From JBEKIK01 sp050013075 (GTDB lineage Bacteria; Planctomycetota; Planctomycetia; Pirellulales; Thermoguttaceae): 22,343 nucleotides of DNA. Below the pieces are notes generated by a model. That model had not been told where the DNA came from and made no database searches. It saw only the letters and a program-made list of their open reading frames with translations. Shown in pieces: positions 1 through 7,727 of the stretch; positions within the stretch are counted from its first letter, which is position 1, and every line of letters starts with the position of its first letter. The stretch spans positions 1-22,343 of the forward strand of contig JBEKFZ010000070.1 in NCBI GenBank assembly GCA_050013075.1, written 5' to 3'. Both the position numbers and the translations under genes were made by a program.

Positions 1-1463
1 ATCTCCTCGGCGTGCCAGATCGGATGGTCGGGATCCAACAAGCGCAGCCGATATTCCGGCTCGGGAAATACCAGCGACATCAGATCGCGGAATCCTTTGT
101 CAAAACCGCCCTCGCCGCAATATGCCTCGGCAAAAAGAAAACCGCCCCGATCCAGATAATCGCGGAGTTTTCCCACTATTTCCTCGCGCGCCGCCGGATC
201 GCTGGGCAAGGGACTTGCGCTGCCGCATAAAAACAAAATCGGCGATTGCAACAGATCCTCCACGCCGGCCAACCGTAAGTCGATCACCTGCCAGGTAAGG
301 TCTTTTTTCCACCGCGACTCTACAAATCGCGTGAGATTATTCAAGTTGTGTCGGTGCCGGTTCCAATCCTCGTCCGGCGGGTGTTTTAATTTACTTATCA
401 AAACCGGCCAACGCCCTTTGGACAAAAAGAGCAAGGCAAAACTGGTTCCGATCAAACGGCTGTCCTCGGCCACGCCCGAGCCGCTCCAAAACCCCGATAA
501 CCTGTCTTGATTATCGATCAGGAATTTTGCCCCTTCGCGATACCAGTCGGCCTTGCCGATGAATCGCCGGGCCGTGAGTCGGCCGACGCGTTCCATGCCG
601 TAAAGGTAATAAAGCAGCCATGTTCCGCCGGGGTATCCGGGATTTCGAGAAACGGAAAAATTAGTCCCCAACCAATGCAAGCCGTTTTCGACTTTGTTTT
701 CCGCCTCACTTTCGTTCTGGCCGCAACATTGGATTTTTTCACCCACGGCCTTGGCGTCGGCCTGCTCGATCTTGTCGGCCGCGATCACCAGCGACGTTAT
801 GCCCGCGCAAGTCATGCTTCCCGTGCCCGGCACGCCTTTGTAATATCCCCACGATCCGTCCGAATTCTGGCAGTCTTCCCAGTAAGCCCGGGCAAGCCGC
901 CAGGTCTTGTCGCTTACCTGCACGCCGGCCCGTTCGGCCTCGTTGAGAGCCAGCAAGGCGAATTGACTGTTCGAGTTGTCGCCGCTGCCTTTCGGATACG
1001 ACCATCCTCCTTTGCGCGGCCCTTCCACGATTTGCATGCCCTCCAACCACTTCACGTTGCGGTTGATGAGCAACAATAGGTCCAGATCTTTTTGCGGCTC
1101 GGCCCGGACGAAAACCATCGTTTGCAGCGAGGTGACATAGGTCATTTCCGGCTTGAACTTGCGCAGATATGCCAATGCCTTTTGAATCTGCGGATCGCTG
1201 GGCTCGACCCCGGCATTTAAAAGAGCCAGAGTACAAAGCGCACTTACCCCCCCCGGTTGGCCGAGGTATTCGTCCCATGATCCATCGACTTTATTCTGCC
1301 GCTCTTTAAGATAGCCCACTCCTTTGTCGATTGCCTGGCGGACCCCTTCGGCGGTGATATCGCCCTGAGCCTCTTGCGCAATCGTTACATCCCGCCCAAT
1401 TAAAACGGCCCAAATCACAAAACCTGGTAAAACCAGTGAGAATATGCGTTTCACAAACACCAT
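1..1463 (-). CDS. Secreted prenyltransferase/squalene-cyclase-repeat protein with DUF4159 domain (3' end outside window)
   Basis: The minus frame is open from an ATG at 1463 to the window edge, about 487 codons with no stop, so the C-terminus is missing. The N-terminus (MVFVKRIFSLVLPGFVIWAV) reads as a signal peptide or membrane anchor. Residues about 40-300 carry alpha/alpha-toroid repeats of the squalene-cyclase/prenyltransferase type, with repeated NSDGSWGYYKG-like and DGSWDEYLG-like turns. The visible C-terminal part (ILFLCGSASPLPSDPAA, then YLDRGGFLFAEAYCGEGGFD and LLDPDHPIWHAEE) matches the DUF4159 pattern, a glutamine-amidotransferase-like fold. This architecture is common in planctomycetes beside MoxR/vWA clusters, and here it is divergent from moxR. 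A GTG at 1460 with AGGA a few bases upstream is an alternative start. The biochemical role is unknown; a periplasmic or envelope role is inferred. Confidence 0.85.
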   Translation of the reverse strand, partial: MVFVKRIFSLVLPGFVIWAVLIGRDVTIAQEAQGDITAEGVRQAIDKGVGYLKERQNKVDGSWDEYLGQPGGVSALCTLALLNAGVEPSDPQIQKALAYLRKFKPEMTYVTSLQTMVFVRAEPQKDLDLLLLINRNVKWLEGMQIVEGPRKGGWSYPKGSGDNSNSQFALLALNEAERAGVQVSDKTWRLARAYWEDCQNSDGSWGYYKGVPGTGSMTCAGITSLVIAADKIEQADAKAVGEKIQCCGQNESEAENKVENGLHWLGTNFSVSRNPGYPGGTWLLYYLYGMERVGRLTARRFIGKADWYREGAKFLIDNQDRLSGFWSGSGVAEDSRLIGTSFALLFLSKGRWPVLISKLKHPPDEDWNRHRHNLNNLTRFVESRWKKDLTWQVIDLRLAGVEDLLQSPILFLCGSASPLPSDPAAREEIVGKLRDYLDRGGFLFAEAYCGEGGFDKGFRDLMSLVFPEPEYRLRLLDPDHPIWHAEE

Positions 1464-1493
1464 CCTAAAACAACCCGCAAAGATATCATAAGT

Positions 1494-1522
1494 ATCTTAG
1501 AATTAAAAAGTTAGGTAGGCAA
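1494..1522 (-). promoter_or_regulatory. Candidate sigma70-type promoter for the DUF4159 gene
   Basis: On the minus strand TTGCCT (1522-1517) and TAAGAT (1499-1494) are separated by 17 bp, about 30 bp upstream of the 1463 start. The match to consensus is moderate (four of six in each box). Planctomycete promoters are poorly defined, so this is only a candidate. Confidence 0.25.
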
Positions 1523-1600
1523 CTCCCTTTCCAATCCCGGGTATCTTAGTAGTAATATATAATGAGATGACAGCCGCTGGGTTTGTATATTAAAACATTG

Positions 1601-1660
1601 TAAAGCCGCGACCAGTGGTCGCTGAGTGAGTTTGTTTCATAAAGCCGCGACCAGTGGTTG
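1601..1660 (+). repeat. Two tandem copies of a TAAAGCCGCGACC palindromic repeat
   Basis: The words TAAAGCCGCGACCAGTGGT (from 1601) and ATAAAGCCGCGACCAGTGG (from 1639) are direct repeats about 39 bp apart. The first copy contains the perfect dyad GCGACCA-G-TGGTCGC (1608-1622); the second is decayed on its right arm (GGTTG). The same TAAAGCCGCGAC head recurs at 16976. The 1464-1791 gap is the divergent control region between the DUF4159 gene and moxR. Besides this repeat it holds a heptad array and one promoter candidate; I see no gene in it. Confidence 0.75.
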
Positions 1661-1731
1661 TGTTTTGATGTGTTGTTATCGCATAAACACAATGATAAAA
1701 AACATACCTGTTAAACCCGACTCTCGATTCC

Positions 1732-1777
1732 CTGAATCTGAATCCTGAACCCTGACCACTGAACCCTGAACCCTAAC
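1732..1777 (+). repeat. Heptanucleotide array, CTGAACC family (array A)
   Basis: Five exactly 7-bp units with consensus CTGAACC run from 1738 to 1772 (CTGAATC, CTGAACC, CTGACCA, CTGAACC, CTGAACC), preceded by a 6-bp partial unit. The array ends about 15 bp before the moxR start, just upstream of its AAGGA ribosome binding site. Confidence 0.8.
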
Positions 1778-1791
1778 AAAGGAACGCTCCC

Positions 1792-2820
1792 TTGTCCACC
1801 GTTAAACCTCGCAGTCTTGGCGACGTATTGCAAGAGTTCTCTCATCACCGCAAGCTGATGCAGGAAGAATTGCAAAAGGTCATCGTCGGGCAGGACGAGG
1901 TGATCGAGCAAATCTTCGCTGCTGTATTCACCCGCGGACACTGCCTGCTGGTCGGCGTGCCGGGCCTGGCCAAAACCCTCATGGTCAGCACCCTGGCAAG
2001 GATCCTCGACATTCAATTCAAGCGCATCCAGTTCACGCCCGACCTGATGCCCTCCGACATCACCGGCACCAACGTCTTGGAAGAGGACGACCAGGGCCGG
2101 CGGAATTTCCGCTTCGTCGATGGGCCGATCTTCACCAATATCCTCCTGGCCGACGAAATCAACCGCACGCCGCCCAAAACCCAGGCCGCCTTGTTGCAGG
2201 CCATGCAGGAACGCGAAGTCACCGTCGGCCAGCAGACATACCCGCTGCCCGATCCGTTTTTCACCATTGCCACGCAAAATCCCATCGAGCAGGAAGGCAC
2301 TTATCCCCTGCCCGAAGCACAATTGGACCGCTTCATGTTCAACATCAAGGTCGATTATCCGTCTTTGGACGAAGAGGAGCGCATCCTGGCCACAACCACC
2401 CGCGGCGAAAAAACCGAGGTCCGCAAGGTTCTTTCGGGCAAGGCGATTATCAACCTGCAAAATCTGGTGGGCAAGGTGGCCGTAAGCGAGTACATCATCC
2501 AGTATGTTGCCCGGTTGGTCCGCGCCACCCGGCCCAAGGATCCCACTGCTCCGACGTTCATCAAGGACTTGGTCGATTGGGGCGCAGGACCCAGGGCGGG
2601 ACAATTTTTAATTCATGCCGGAAAGGCCCTGGCCGCCATGGACGGCCGCTTTTCGGTGGCCATCGAAGATGTGCAAAAAATCGTCATCCCAGTCCTCCGC
2701 CATCGCATCAGCACCAATTTCCAGGCCCAGGCCGAAGGTATGACCAACGAAGACATTATCCACCGCCTGATAAACGAGATCCCCCCGCCGATGATTCCGA
2801 AATACGAGAATAGGGATTAG
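1792..2820 (+). CDS. MoxR family AAA+ ATPase
   Basis: 342 aa, full length for the family. Walker A GVPGLAKT is at residues 55-62, Walker B ILLADEIN at 117-124, sensor-1 ATQNP at 150-154, and LDRF at 168-171. The AAA lid domain fills the rest. MoxR ATPases act as chaperones with vWA partners; the partners here are the DUF58, BatA-like and vWA proteins downstream. The start is TTG at 1792, supported by an AAGGA about 10 bases upstream and by an N-terminus that matches family length. The last codons and the TAG stop lie in a 7-bp repeat array (2813-2833), so the C-terminal residues Arg-Asp are written by repeat sequence. In most relatives DUF58 follows directly; here 1.6 kb of other genes intervene. 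Confidence 0.95.
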   Translation: MSTVKPRSLGDVLQEFSHHRKLMQEELQKVIVGQDEVIEQIFAAVFTRGHCLLVGVPGLAKTLMVSTLARILDIQFKRIQFTPDLMPSDITGTNVLEEDDQGRRNFRFVDGPIFTNILLADEINRTPPKTQAALLQAMQEREVTVGQQTYPLPDPFFTIATQNPIEQEGTYPLPEAQLDRFMFNIKVDYPSLDEEERILATTTRGEKTEVRKVLSGKAIINLQNLVGKVAVSEYIIQYVARLVRATRPKDPTAPTFIKDLVDWGAGPRAGQFLIHAGKALAAMDGRFSVAIEDVQKIVIPVLRHRISTNFQAQAEGMTNEDIIHRLINEIPPPMIPKYENRD

Positions 2821-2834
2821 GGATTGGGGATTAG
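2811..2834 (+). repeat. Heptanucleotide array, GGGATTR family (array B), containing the moxR stop
   Basis: Three 7-bp units GGGATTA, GGGATTG, GGGATTA run from 2813 to 2833. The moxR stop TAG (2818-2820) is formed by the junction of units one and two. The reverse complement of this unit (TCCCTAA/TCCCCAA) makes up array E at 16544-16568. Confidence 0.8.
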
Positions 2835-2868
2835 ATTCGTATGGAGCGTTAGCAAGAGATTATTGAAA

Positions 2869-3759
2869 ATGACCACAAAACAAACAACACATTCGCTCGG
2901 GATCGTAGATCTTCTTAAGATGCGGGGCTTTGACGCAACTCAGCCCACGAAGTTCGTTCGACATCAAGACTCCAAGAGATATGATGTGAACGACTTGATG
3001 CGCAGTGGGTGGCTCGACTTCTACCAGGCAACGCAGGGCAAACCGGTTTTCGACCACTGTAAGCAAATTGTTAGTTTCATTGGGGCCGGAGGAACTAAAG
3101 CACGCTTTATTGGAGTGTACAAAGTATTAGGGCCGAAACATGATGGACGTAAATATCGGCCTCCTAAGGGATATCCTCGCATATTATCTAGATATCAATA
3201 CTTCTATGATTTGGAACTTCAGACTGGCTTTGAGGATTTAGAGAACCGTATAGTCATTGACTGGGGAAAAAATACTATCAATTGGCATCAATGGTTCAAT
3301 AAAAAGGGCAAGGAGTTAAATGACAAGGAAGTTATTGAACTACTTCCAAGCGGTCAGACTCGCGATCCATTTAGCGATTACCTAGAGTTCACTCTGACAC
3401 ATGAAGAACTAAAGCAACTTTATATAAATGAAGATGCCAATAGGGAATGGCGTGCCCGCCTAGCGGCTGTGGCAGGTGTTTATCTCATTTTGGACACCAA
3501 GAAAGGGAAACAATACGTGGGGTCCGCTTATGGCGCAAAGGGAATTTGGGGACGCTGGGCTGCATATGCCCGTAATGGTCACGGAGGTAACAAATTGCTT
3601 CATGATCTAATTAACAAAGATTCATCATATCCCGAGAAATTTTCTTACTCAATTCTTCAGATATTGCCTAAAAGTTTTGCGAGATGCGAAGTTTTGGAGT
3701 GGGAGAAGCATTATAAAGAAAAACTTGGTAGTCGATCTGCTGGACTTAATATCAACTAA
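2869..3759 (+). CDS. GIY-YIG nuclease domain protein
   Basis: About 296 aa from the ATG at 2869. A TTG at 2824 would add 15 residues but lies in repeat DNA and is unlikely. The C-terminal third is a GIY-YIG fold: GVYLIL at about 203-208, YVGSA at 216-220, the catalytic-type arginine in GRW at about 229, a candidate metal-binding glutamate in VLEWEKHYKEK at about 277-279, and a final GLNIN. The N-terminal domain (KFVRHQD, then FYQATQ, and FIGVYKVLG) is of the kind seen in stand-alone GIY-YIG proteins and may bind DNA or mediate contacts. Its base composition is clearly more AT-rich than moxR and DUF58, suggesting lateral acquisition into the vWA cluster. It could serve in defence or mobility; no partner methylase or transposase is visible. 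Confidence 0.8.
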   Translation: MTTKQTTHSLGIVDLLKMRGFDATQPTKFVRHQDSKRYDVNDLMRSGWLDFYQATQGKPVFDHCKQIVSFIGAGGTKARFIGVYKVLGPKHDGRKYRPPKGYPRILSRYQYFYDLELQTGFEDLENRIVIDWGKNTINWHQWFNKKGKELNDKEVIELLPSGQTRDPFSDYLEFTLTHEELKQLYINEDANREWRARLAAVAGVYLILDTKKGKQYVGSAYGAKGIWGRWAAYARNGHGGNKLLHDLINKDSSYPEKFSYSILQILPKSFARCEVLEWEKHYKEKLGSRSAGLNIN

Positions 3760-3840
3760 AATTACATTGTTACCATGTTAAAATATTATCCAGATGTTTC
3801 CTGACCATCATATTATAGTCAAGAAGAGCGAGGACGAACT

Positions 3841-4050
3841 ATGAAAGTCATAACCTATGAAGGCGTCGTGGAAAACGGCTCCATCCACCTGCCCGCCGAC
3901 GCGATGCTTCCGGAAAAGTCAAAGGTTTACGTCATTGTTCCGGGGATAGAATTACCACGGACGGTACACATCCGAAGTCCACGGCTGGCCGATCCGTCAC
4001 AGGCGTCTTTATTCAAGCTGGAAGTCAGGAAGGAGGAGACGGATGGCTGA
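3841..4050 (+). CDS. Small AF2212/DUF104-like protein, putative antitoxin-type partner
   Basis: 69 aa, starting MKVITYEGVVENGSIHLP and continuing LPEKSKVYVIVPG. The pattern (ENG-hydrophobic-LP, LPE-x-KVYV) resembles the AF2212/DUF104 family of short beta-rich proteins often annotated as antitoxins. AGGA lies 7 bases before the ATG. It overlaps the next gene by 8 nt, so the two are translationally coupled. No classical toxin follows; the partner is an aspartic-protease-like protein. The family call rests on motif similarity seen by eye. Confidence 0.6.
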   Translation: MKVITYEGVVENGSIHLPADAMLPEKSKVYVIVPGIELPRTVHIRSPRLADPSQASLFKLEVRKEETDG

Positions 4051-4432
4051 TTATGATGGAAAGCAATTCGACCCGCCGGCGCCCGTGGCAAAGGTAACCA
4101 TACGCACACTGGACCGTGCCCACAGTCTCTCCGACATCGCCATGTTGATCGACTCCGGTGCGGATGTCACCTTGATTCCAAGAGCATGTGCTGAAAATCT
4201 TGGACTGGAAGGCGCAACCGAAGTCAGTCTTCATTTGCAAGGTTTTGATGGCGGCACTATCGCGGCGAAAGTTGTGGAGGCGGAATTGGTTTTCCTTGGC
4301 CGGAACTTCCACGGACATTTTCCGCTCATCCAAGATGAATACGGAATTCTTGGTAGAAATGTGCTTAACAATCTATCGTTGGTTCTAGATGGGCCGCGTC
4401 TCGACTGGCGAGAAGAAACTGCCGCAAAATAA
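4043..4432 (+). CDS. Retropepsin-like (clan AA) aspartic protease family protein
   Basis: 129 aa. The active-site motif DSGA is at residues 37-40 in the context MLIDSGADVTLIP, and the flap/second-lobe motif GILGRNVLNN at 101-110 (hydrophobic-hydrophobic-G) is also typical. The length equals a single retropepsin lobe, so it would act as a homodimer. There is no signal peptide, so it is probably cytoplasmic. A strong AGGAGGAG site lies just upstream, inside the preceding small gene. The pair could be a regulatory protease with its control protein; the substrate is unknown. Confidence 0.75.
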   Translation: MADYDGKQFDPPAPVAKVTIRTLDRAHSLSDIAMLIDSGADVTLIPRACAENLGLEGATEVSLHLQGFDGGTIAAKVVEAELVFLGRNFHGHFPLIQDEYGILGRNVLNNLSLVLDGPRLDWREETAAK

Positions 4433-4457
4433 CCATCTGACCCCATCGTCGTTTTCC

Positions 4458-5354
4458 ATGTCCACTGCCGAAAAATATCTGCGACCCGAGGTGATCAACC
4501 AGATCAAGCGGTTGGACCTGCGCGCGCAGTTTATCGTCAAGGGATTTTTGCAAGGGCTTCATGCCAGCCCGTTTCACGGGTTTTCCGTCGAATTCTCCGA
4601 GCATCGCAAGTACACGCCCGGCGACGATCCCAAGGACATCGATTGGCTGGTCTACGCCAAGACCGACAAGTATTACGTGAAAAAATTCGAGGCCGAGACC
4701 AATATCACCGGTTACCTGGTAATGGACCTCAGCCGTTCGATGGGCTATACCTATCGCCAGGAACTGACCAAGTTCGATTACGCAATTTGTCTTGCCGCGG
4801 CGTTGTGTTACCTGATGATCCACCAGCAGGACCCGGTGGGCCTGTTGACCTTCGACCAAAAAATCCGCCACAGCCTGCGCCCCAAGGCCCGGCGTACCCA
4901 TCTGGGCGACGTGCTCTCGCTCCTGGCCAATCTCCGCCCCGAAGGCGAAACCGACATCGCCCACAGCCTGGTCCAGGTGGCCGCCATGCTCCGCCACGCC
5001 AGCCTGGTGATGATTTTTTCCGATCTGCTGGCCGATCCCGGCCCGGTCCTGGAATCGCTCTACCGCCTGCGGCACGGCGGGCACGACGTGATCCTATTCC
5101 ACATTTTGGACGAGGCCGAGGTGAATTTCCCCTTTGCCGGCATGGTCGAGTTGGAAGACCCCGAGAACCACGATCGCCTGGCGCTCGACGCCGACGCTTT
5201 CCGCTCAGATTACATCGCCGAAATCGACTCCTTCCGCGACACTTACCGCCGCGAATGTTTCCAAGCCGGCGTGGATTACGTCCCCCTCGACACCAGCATG
5301 CAGTTCGACCGCGCCTTGACCGAATATTTGGCCAACCGCGCTGCACGGGGGTAA
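4458..5354 (+). CDS. DUF58 family protein (vWA-like partner of MoxR)
   Basis: 298 aa. Family hallmarks are FSEHRKYTPGDDPKDIDW at about residues 49-66, YVKKFEAETN at about 74-83, and a vWA MIDAS motif DLSRSMGY (DxSxS) at about 91-98, with FSDLL later as a further metal-site segment. ATG 4458 is chosen because it gives the usual N-terminus (MSTAEKYLRPEVINQIKRL). An upstream in-frame ATG at 4389 would overlap the protease gene by 44 bp. The gene belongs functionally with moxR although it is separated from it by an insert. Soluble, probably cytoplasmic. Confidence 0.93.
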   Translation: MSTAEKYLRPEVINQIKRLDLRAQFIVKGFLQGLHASPFHGFSVEFSEHRKYTPGDDPKDIDWLVYAKTDKYYVKKFEAETNITGYLVMDLSRSMGYTYRQELTKFDYAICLAAALCYLMIHQQDPVGLLTFDQKIRHSLRPKARRTHLGDVLSLLANLRPEGETDIAHSLVQVAAMLRHASLVMIFSDLLADPGPVLESLYRLRHGGHDVILFHILDEAEVNFPFAGMVELEDPENHDRLALDADAFRSDYIAEIDSFRDTYRRECFQAGVDYVPLDTSMQFDRALTEYLANRAARG

Positions 5355-5358
5355 AAAA

Positions 5359-5414
5359 GGATGAGGGATGAAGGATGAAGGATGAAACTGATAACTGAAT
5401 ACTGATAACTGAAA
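5359..5414 (+). repeat. Heptanucleotide array, GGATGAA and ACTGATA units in one register (array C)
   Basis: Eight consecutive 7-bp units: GGATGAG, three GGATGAA, ACTGATA, ACTGAAT, ACTGATA, ACTGAAA. The switch from one unit type to the other keeps the 7-bp register. The array fills almost the whole DUF58-batA gap and stops 9 bp before the batA ATG. Confidence 0.85.
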
Positions 5415-5423
5415 ACTTCTTCA

Positions 5424-7610
5424 ATGACTTTCCTCAACGTTTCCCTGCTTGCCGGAACCGCGCTGATCGCCGTGCCGATCATCTTGCATTTGATCATGCG
5501 CCGCAAGCCGAGGTTGTTAGAGTTCCCGGCCTTGCGCTTCGTGCAAAAAAAGCACGATACAAACCAGCGCAAATTAAGACTCCGCCACTTATTGCTGCTC
5601 CTGTTGCGGATTGGTGCGATCGCGCTTTTGGCATTCGCCCTGGCCCGGCCCAGAGTGCAATTCGGCGGTGCGTTAGGCAGCCAGGAAGCCCCCATAGCCG
5701 CGGCCTTGATCTTCGACGCCGCCCCGCGCATGGAATATCTACGCAAAAACCAAACCCGGCTCCAGGCCGCAAAGGAAATGGGCCTGTGGCTTGTGGCCCA
5801 ATTGCCCCAGGAAAGCGAAATTGCCGTGCTCGACACCCGCCAAGGCGCAGGCGCGTTTCAGATCGATCGCTCCGCCGCCCGTCACGGCATCGAACGCCTG
5901 GAAACCGTGCCCAACTCCCAGTCGCTGACCAGTGCCGTCGACGAGGCCTTGCGATTGCTGAAAGAAAACCCCCTGCCCCGAAAGGAAATATATGTATTCA
6001 CCGATCTTTCCCGCGCCGCCTGGCCGTTGGCCCAGGTCTCGCAGTTGCGGGAAAGCCTGAAAAAACTCCCCGGCGTGGGGATCTATGTAATCGACGTGGG
6101 CGTGCCCGATCCCGTCGATTACTCCCTTGGTGAACCGCGTCTTTCCGCCGAGGTGCTCTCCAATAGCAGTCCGCTTACCATCCAAACCGAACTGGCCGTT
6201 ATCGGCAAAAAGGGGTCGGGAGTCTTTTCGTTCAAAGAAAAGACTCCCGACCCCTTTTTACGTACCGTGGAATTGTACCTTATCGACGCCGATGGCAATC
6301 CGCAAAAACGCAGCGCCGAAACCGTCGCGGTCGCACCGGGCGAGGCCCAACAAATCGAGTTCTCCCTCGCCTCCCTGGGACTAGGCGTGCATCAAGGTTT
6401 TTTGCAGATCATCGGGCAAGACGCCCTGGCCGCCGATGACACCCGATTTTTCTCCGTCGAGATGAAACCGCCCTGGCGCATTTTGATTGCCGCCCCAAAA
6501 CCCGCCGATAGCTATTCAATTTTCCTTACCGAGGCCCTGGCCCCGTCGGTGTTTCGCAAGCGCGGGCAGGCCCGCTTCGATTGCGAAATCGTCAATCTGG
6601 AAAATCTTTCCCAAAAAAACCTCTCCGATTACGCCGCCGTGTTCCTGCTCGATCCCACGCCCTTGGAACCGGCCCTGTGGCAAAAACTCTCCGACTACGC
6701 CGCCGACGGGCACGGCGTTGCAATCTTCCTCGGCCGGAACGCCCGCTCGACCGATTTCTTCAACACCCCCCAGGCCCAGGAACTGTTAGCCGGCAATTTG
6801 CTGCGTCAAGCCCGACGCCCTGAAGGCGACTTGTTCCTTTCGCCCCGCGATTTGCAGCACCCCATTCTCGCGCCGTTCAGGGCGATAAGCGGATCGGTGC
6901 CCTGGGACCGCTCGCCGGTCTTTCGCTATTGGGAACTGGACAAGCCGCATCCCGGCGTCGGCGTTGTGCTGCCCTTTTCCGATGGGCGCCCGGCCGTGCT
7001 CGAACGCCCCATCGGATCCGGACGCGCGCTTACCGTTACAACGCCGATCTCCGATCGCCCCAATCAAAACCCCTGGAATTTGCTGCCCGTGAGCGACGAA
7101 GCCTGGCCATTTTTGATACTCGTCAACCAGATGGCCTCCTACCTGGTAGGCTCCGGCAACGAGCAGTTGAATTACTTCGCCGGACAAACGGCGGTGCTCA
7201 ACCTCGATCCGGAAACGCAACGCACCAACTATCTGCTGACCGGCCCGGGCAACGTGAGCGTTCCCATCTCGGCCGACCCCCAGCGCCATAGGCTGGTAAT
7301 CACGGCGGCCGAACTGCCCGGCAATTACCGCGTGTTATCCGGCGGGCGCGAATCGGGCTTTGACCGCCCCTTGAGCGTCAATCTCGCACCCGAACAAACC
7401 CAACTCGAACGCCTGGACAAAAACGAGCTTGCCCAAATTTTCGCACCCAATAAAATCCGCATCGCACAAACCAAACAGCAAATCGACCGCGACATCAGCA
7501 TGGGCCGAGTAGGCCGCGAACTATTCCCGCCGCTGATCCTGGCCGTCGCCGTGTTTTTGGCCTTGGAATCGCTGCTGGCCAACCGCTTCTATCGCAGCCC
7601 GGAACGGTGA
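5424..7610 (+). CDS. BatA-like membrane protein with degenerate vWA domain
   Basis: 728 aa. An N-terminal membrane helix (LLAGTALIAVPIILHLI), the BatA signature LLEFPALRFVQKK, and a second helix (HLLLLLLRIGAIALLAFALA) are followed by a vWA-like domain at about residues 88-215. A long periplasmic-type region with beta and glutamine-amidotransferase-like segments follows, then a C-terminal helix near 700-720. The MIDAS position reads FDAAPRMEY instead of DxSxS, so metal-dependent ligand binding is doubtful. Residues 262-279 are encoded by a palindromic element (6207-6260) that splits an otherwise continuous domain. There is no Shine-Dalgarno site; heptad repeats lie upstream. Likely works with MoxR and DUF58 at the envelope. 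Confidence 0.9.
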   Translation: MTFLNVSLLAGTALIAVPIILHLIMRRKPRLLEFPALRFVQKKHDTNQRKLRLRHLLLLLLRIGAIALLAFALARPRVQFGGALGSQEAPIAAALIFDAAPRMEYLRKNQTRLQAAKEMGLWLVAQLPQESEIAVLDTRQGAGAFQIDRSAARHGIERLETVPNSQSLTSAVDEALRLLKENPLPRKEIYVFTDLSRAAWPLAQVSQLRESLKKLPGVGIYVIDVGVPDPVDYSLGEPRLSAEVLSNSSPLTIQTELAVIGKKGSGVFSFKEKTPDPFLRTVELYLIDADGNPQKRSAETVAVAPGEAQQIEFSLASLGLGVHQGFLQIIGQDALAADDTRFFSVEMKPPWRILIAAPKPADSYSIFLTEALAPSVFRKRGQARFDCEIVNLENLSQKNLSDYAAVFLLDPTPLEPALWQKLSDYAADGHGVAIFLGRNARSTDFFNTPQAQELLAGNLLRQARRPEGDLFLSPRDLQHPILAPFRAISGSVPWDRSPVFRYWELDKPHPGVGVVLPFSDGRPAVLERPIGSGRALTVTTPISDRPNQNPWNLLPVSDEAWPFLILVNQMASYLVGSGNEQLNYFAGQTAVLNLDPETQRTNYLLTGPGNVSVPISADPQRHRLVITAAELPGNYRVLSGGRESGFDRPLSVNLAPEQTQLERLDKNELAQIFAPNKIRIAQTKQQIDRDISMGRVGRELFPPLILAVAVFLALESLLANRFYRSPER
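6207..6260 (+). repeat. In-frame palindromic element inside batA
   Basis: The 23-bp arms 6207-6229 and 6237-6259 are perfect reverse complements, beginning AAAAAGGGGTCGGGAGTC, with a 7-nt loop. The 54-bp element is exactly 18 codons and encodes KKGSGVFSFKEKTPDPFL. It shares end sequences and reading frame with the element at 10111-10191. Confidence 0.85.
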
Positions 7611-7727
7611 AGATATTTATTATTGGTTTATGTCATTGGCTGTTATTCAAAACTTATTGCTCTTTATGAACCCCATAAATTGGAGTAGAATAAAATCATT
7701 GGGAGAGTTGTAACTCAGGAGTAAAAA

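Noticed and set aside
507..1278. Plus-strand (507-1079) and minus-strand (739-1278) frames in the first 1.3 kb
   Set aside because: Both are alternative frames of the single long minus-strand DUF4159 gene, which is open through the window edge and has clear domain motifs.
1711..2604. Long minus-strand frame (297 codons) opposite moxR
   Set aside because: It mirrors the codon structure of the clearly real MoxR gene, has no recognisable motif, and ends in repeat DNA.
4365..5084. Minus-strand frame of 239 codons opposite DUF58
   Set aside because: Antisense shadow of the DUF58 gene in GC-rich DNA; no family resemblance.
4643..5424. Overlapping plus and minus frames rich in Arg and Pro within DUF58
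   Set aside because: Composition is that of out-of-frame GC-rich coding sequence; the DUF58 frame explains the region.
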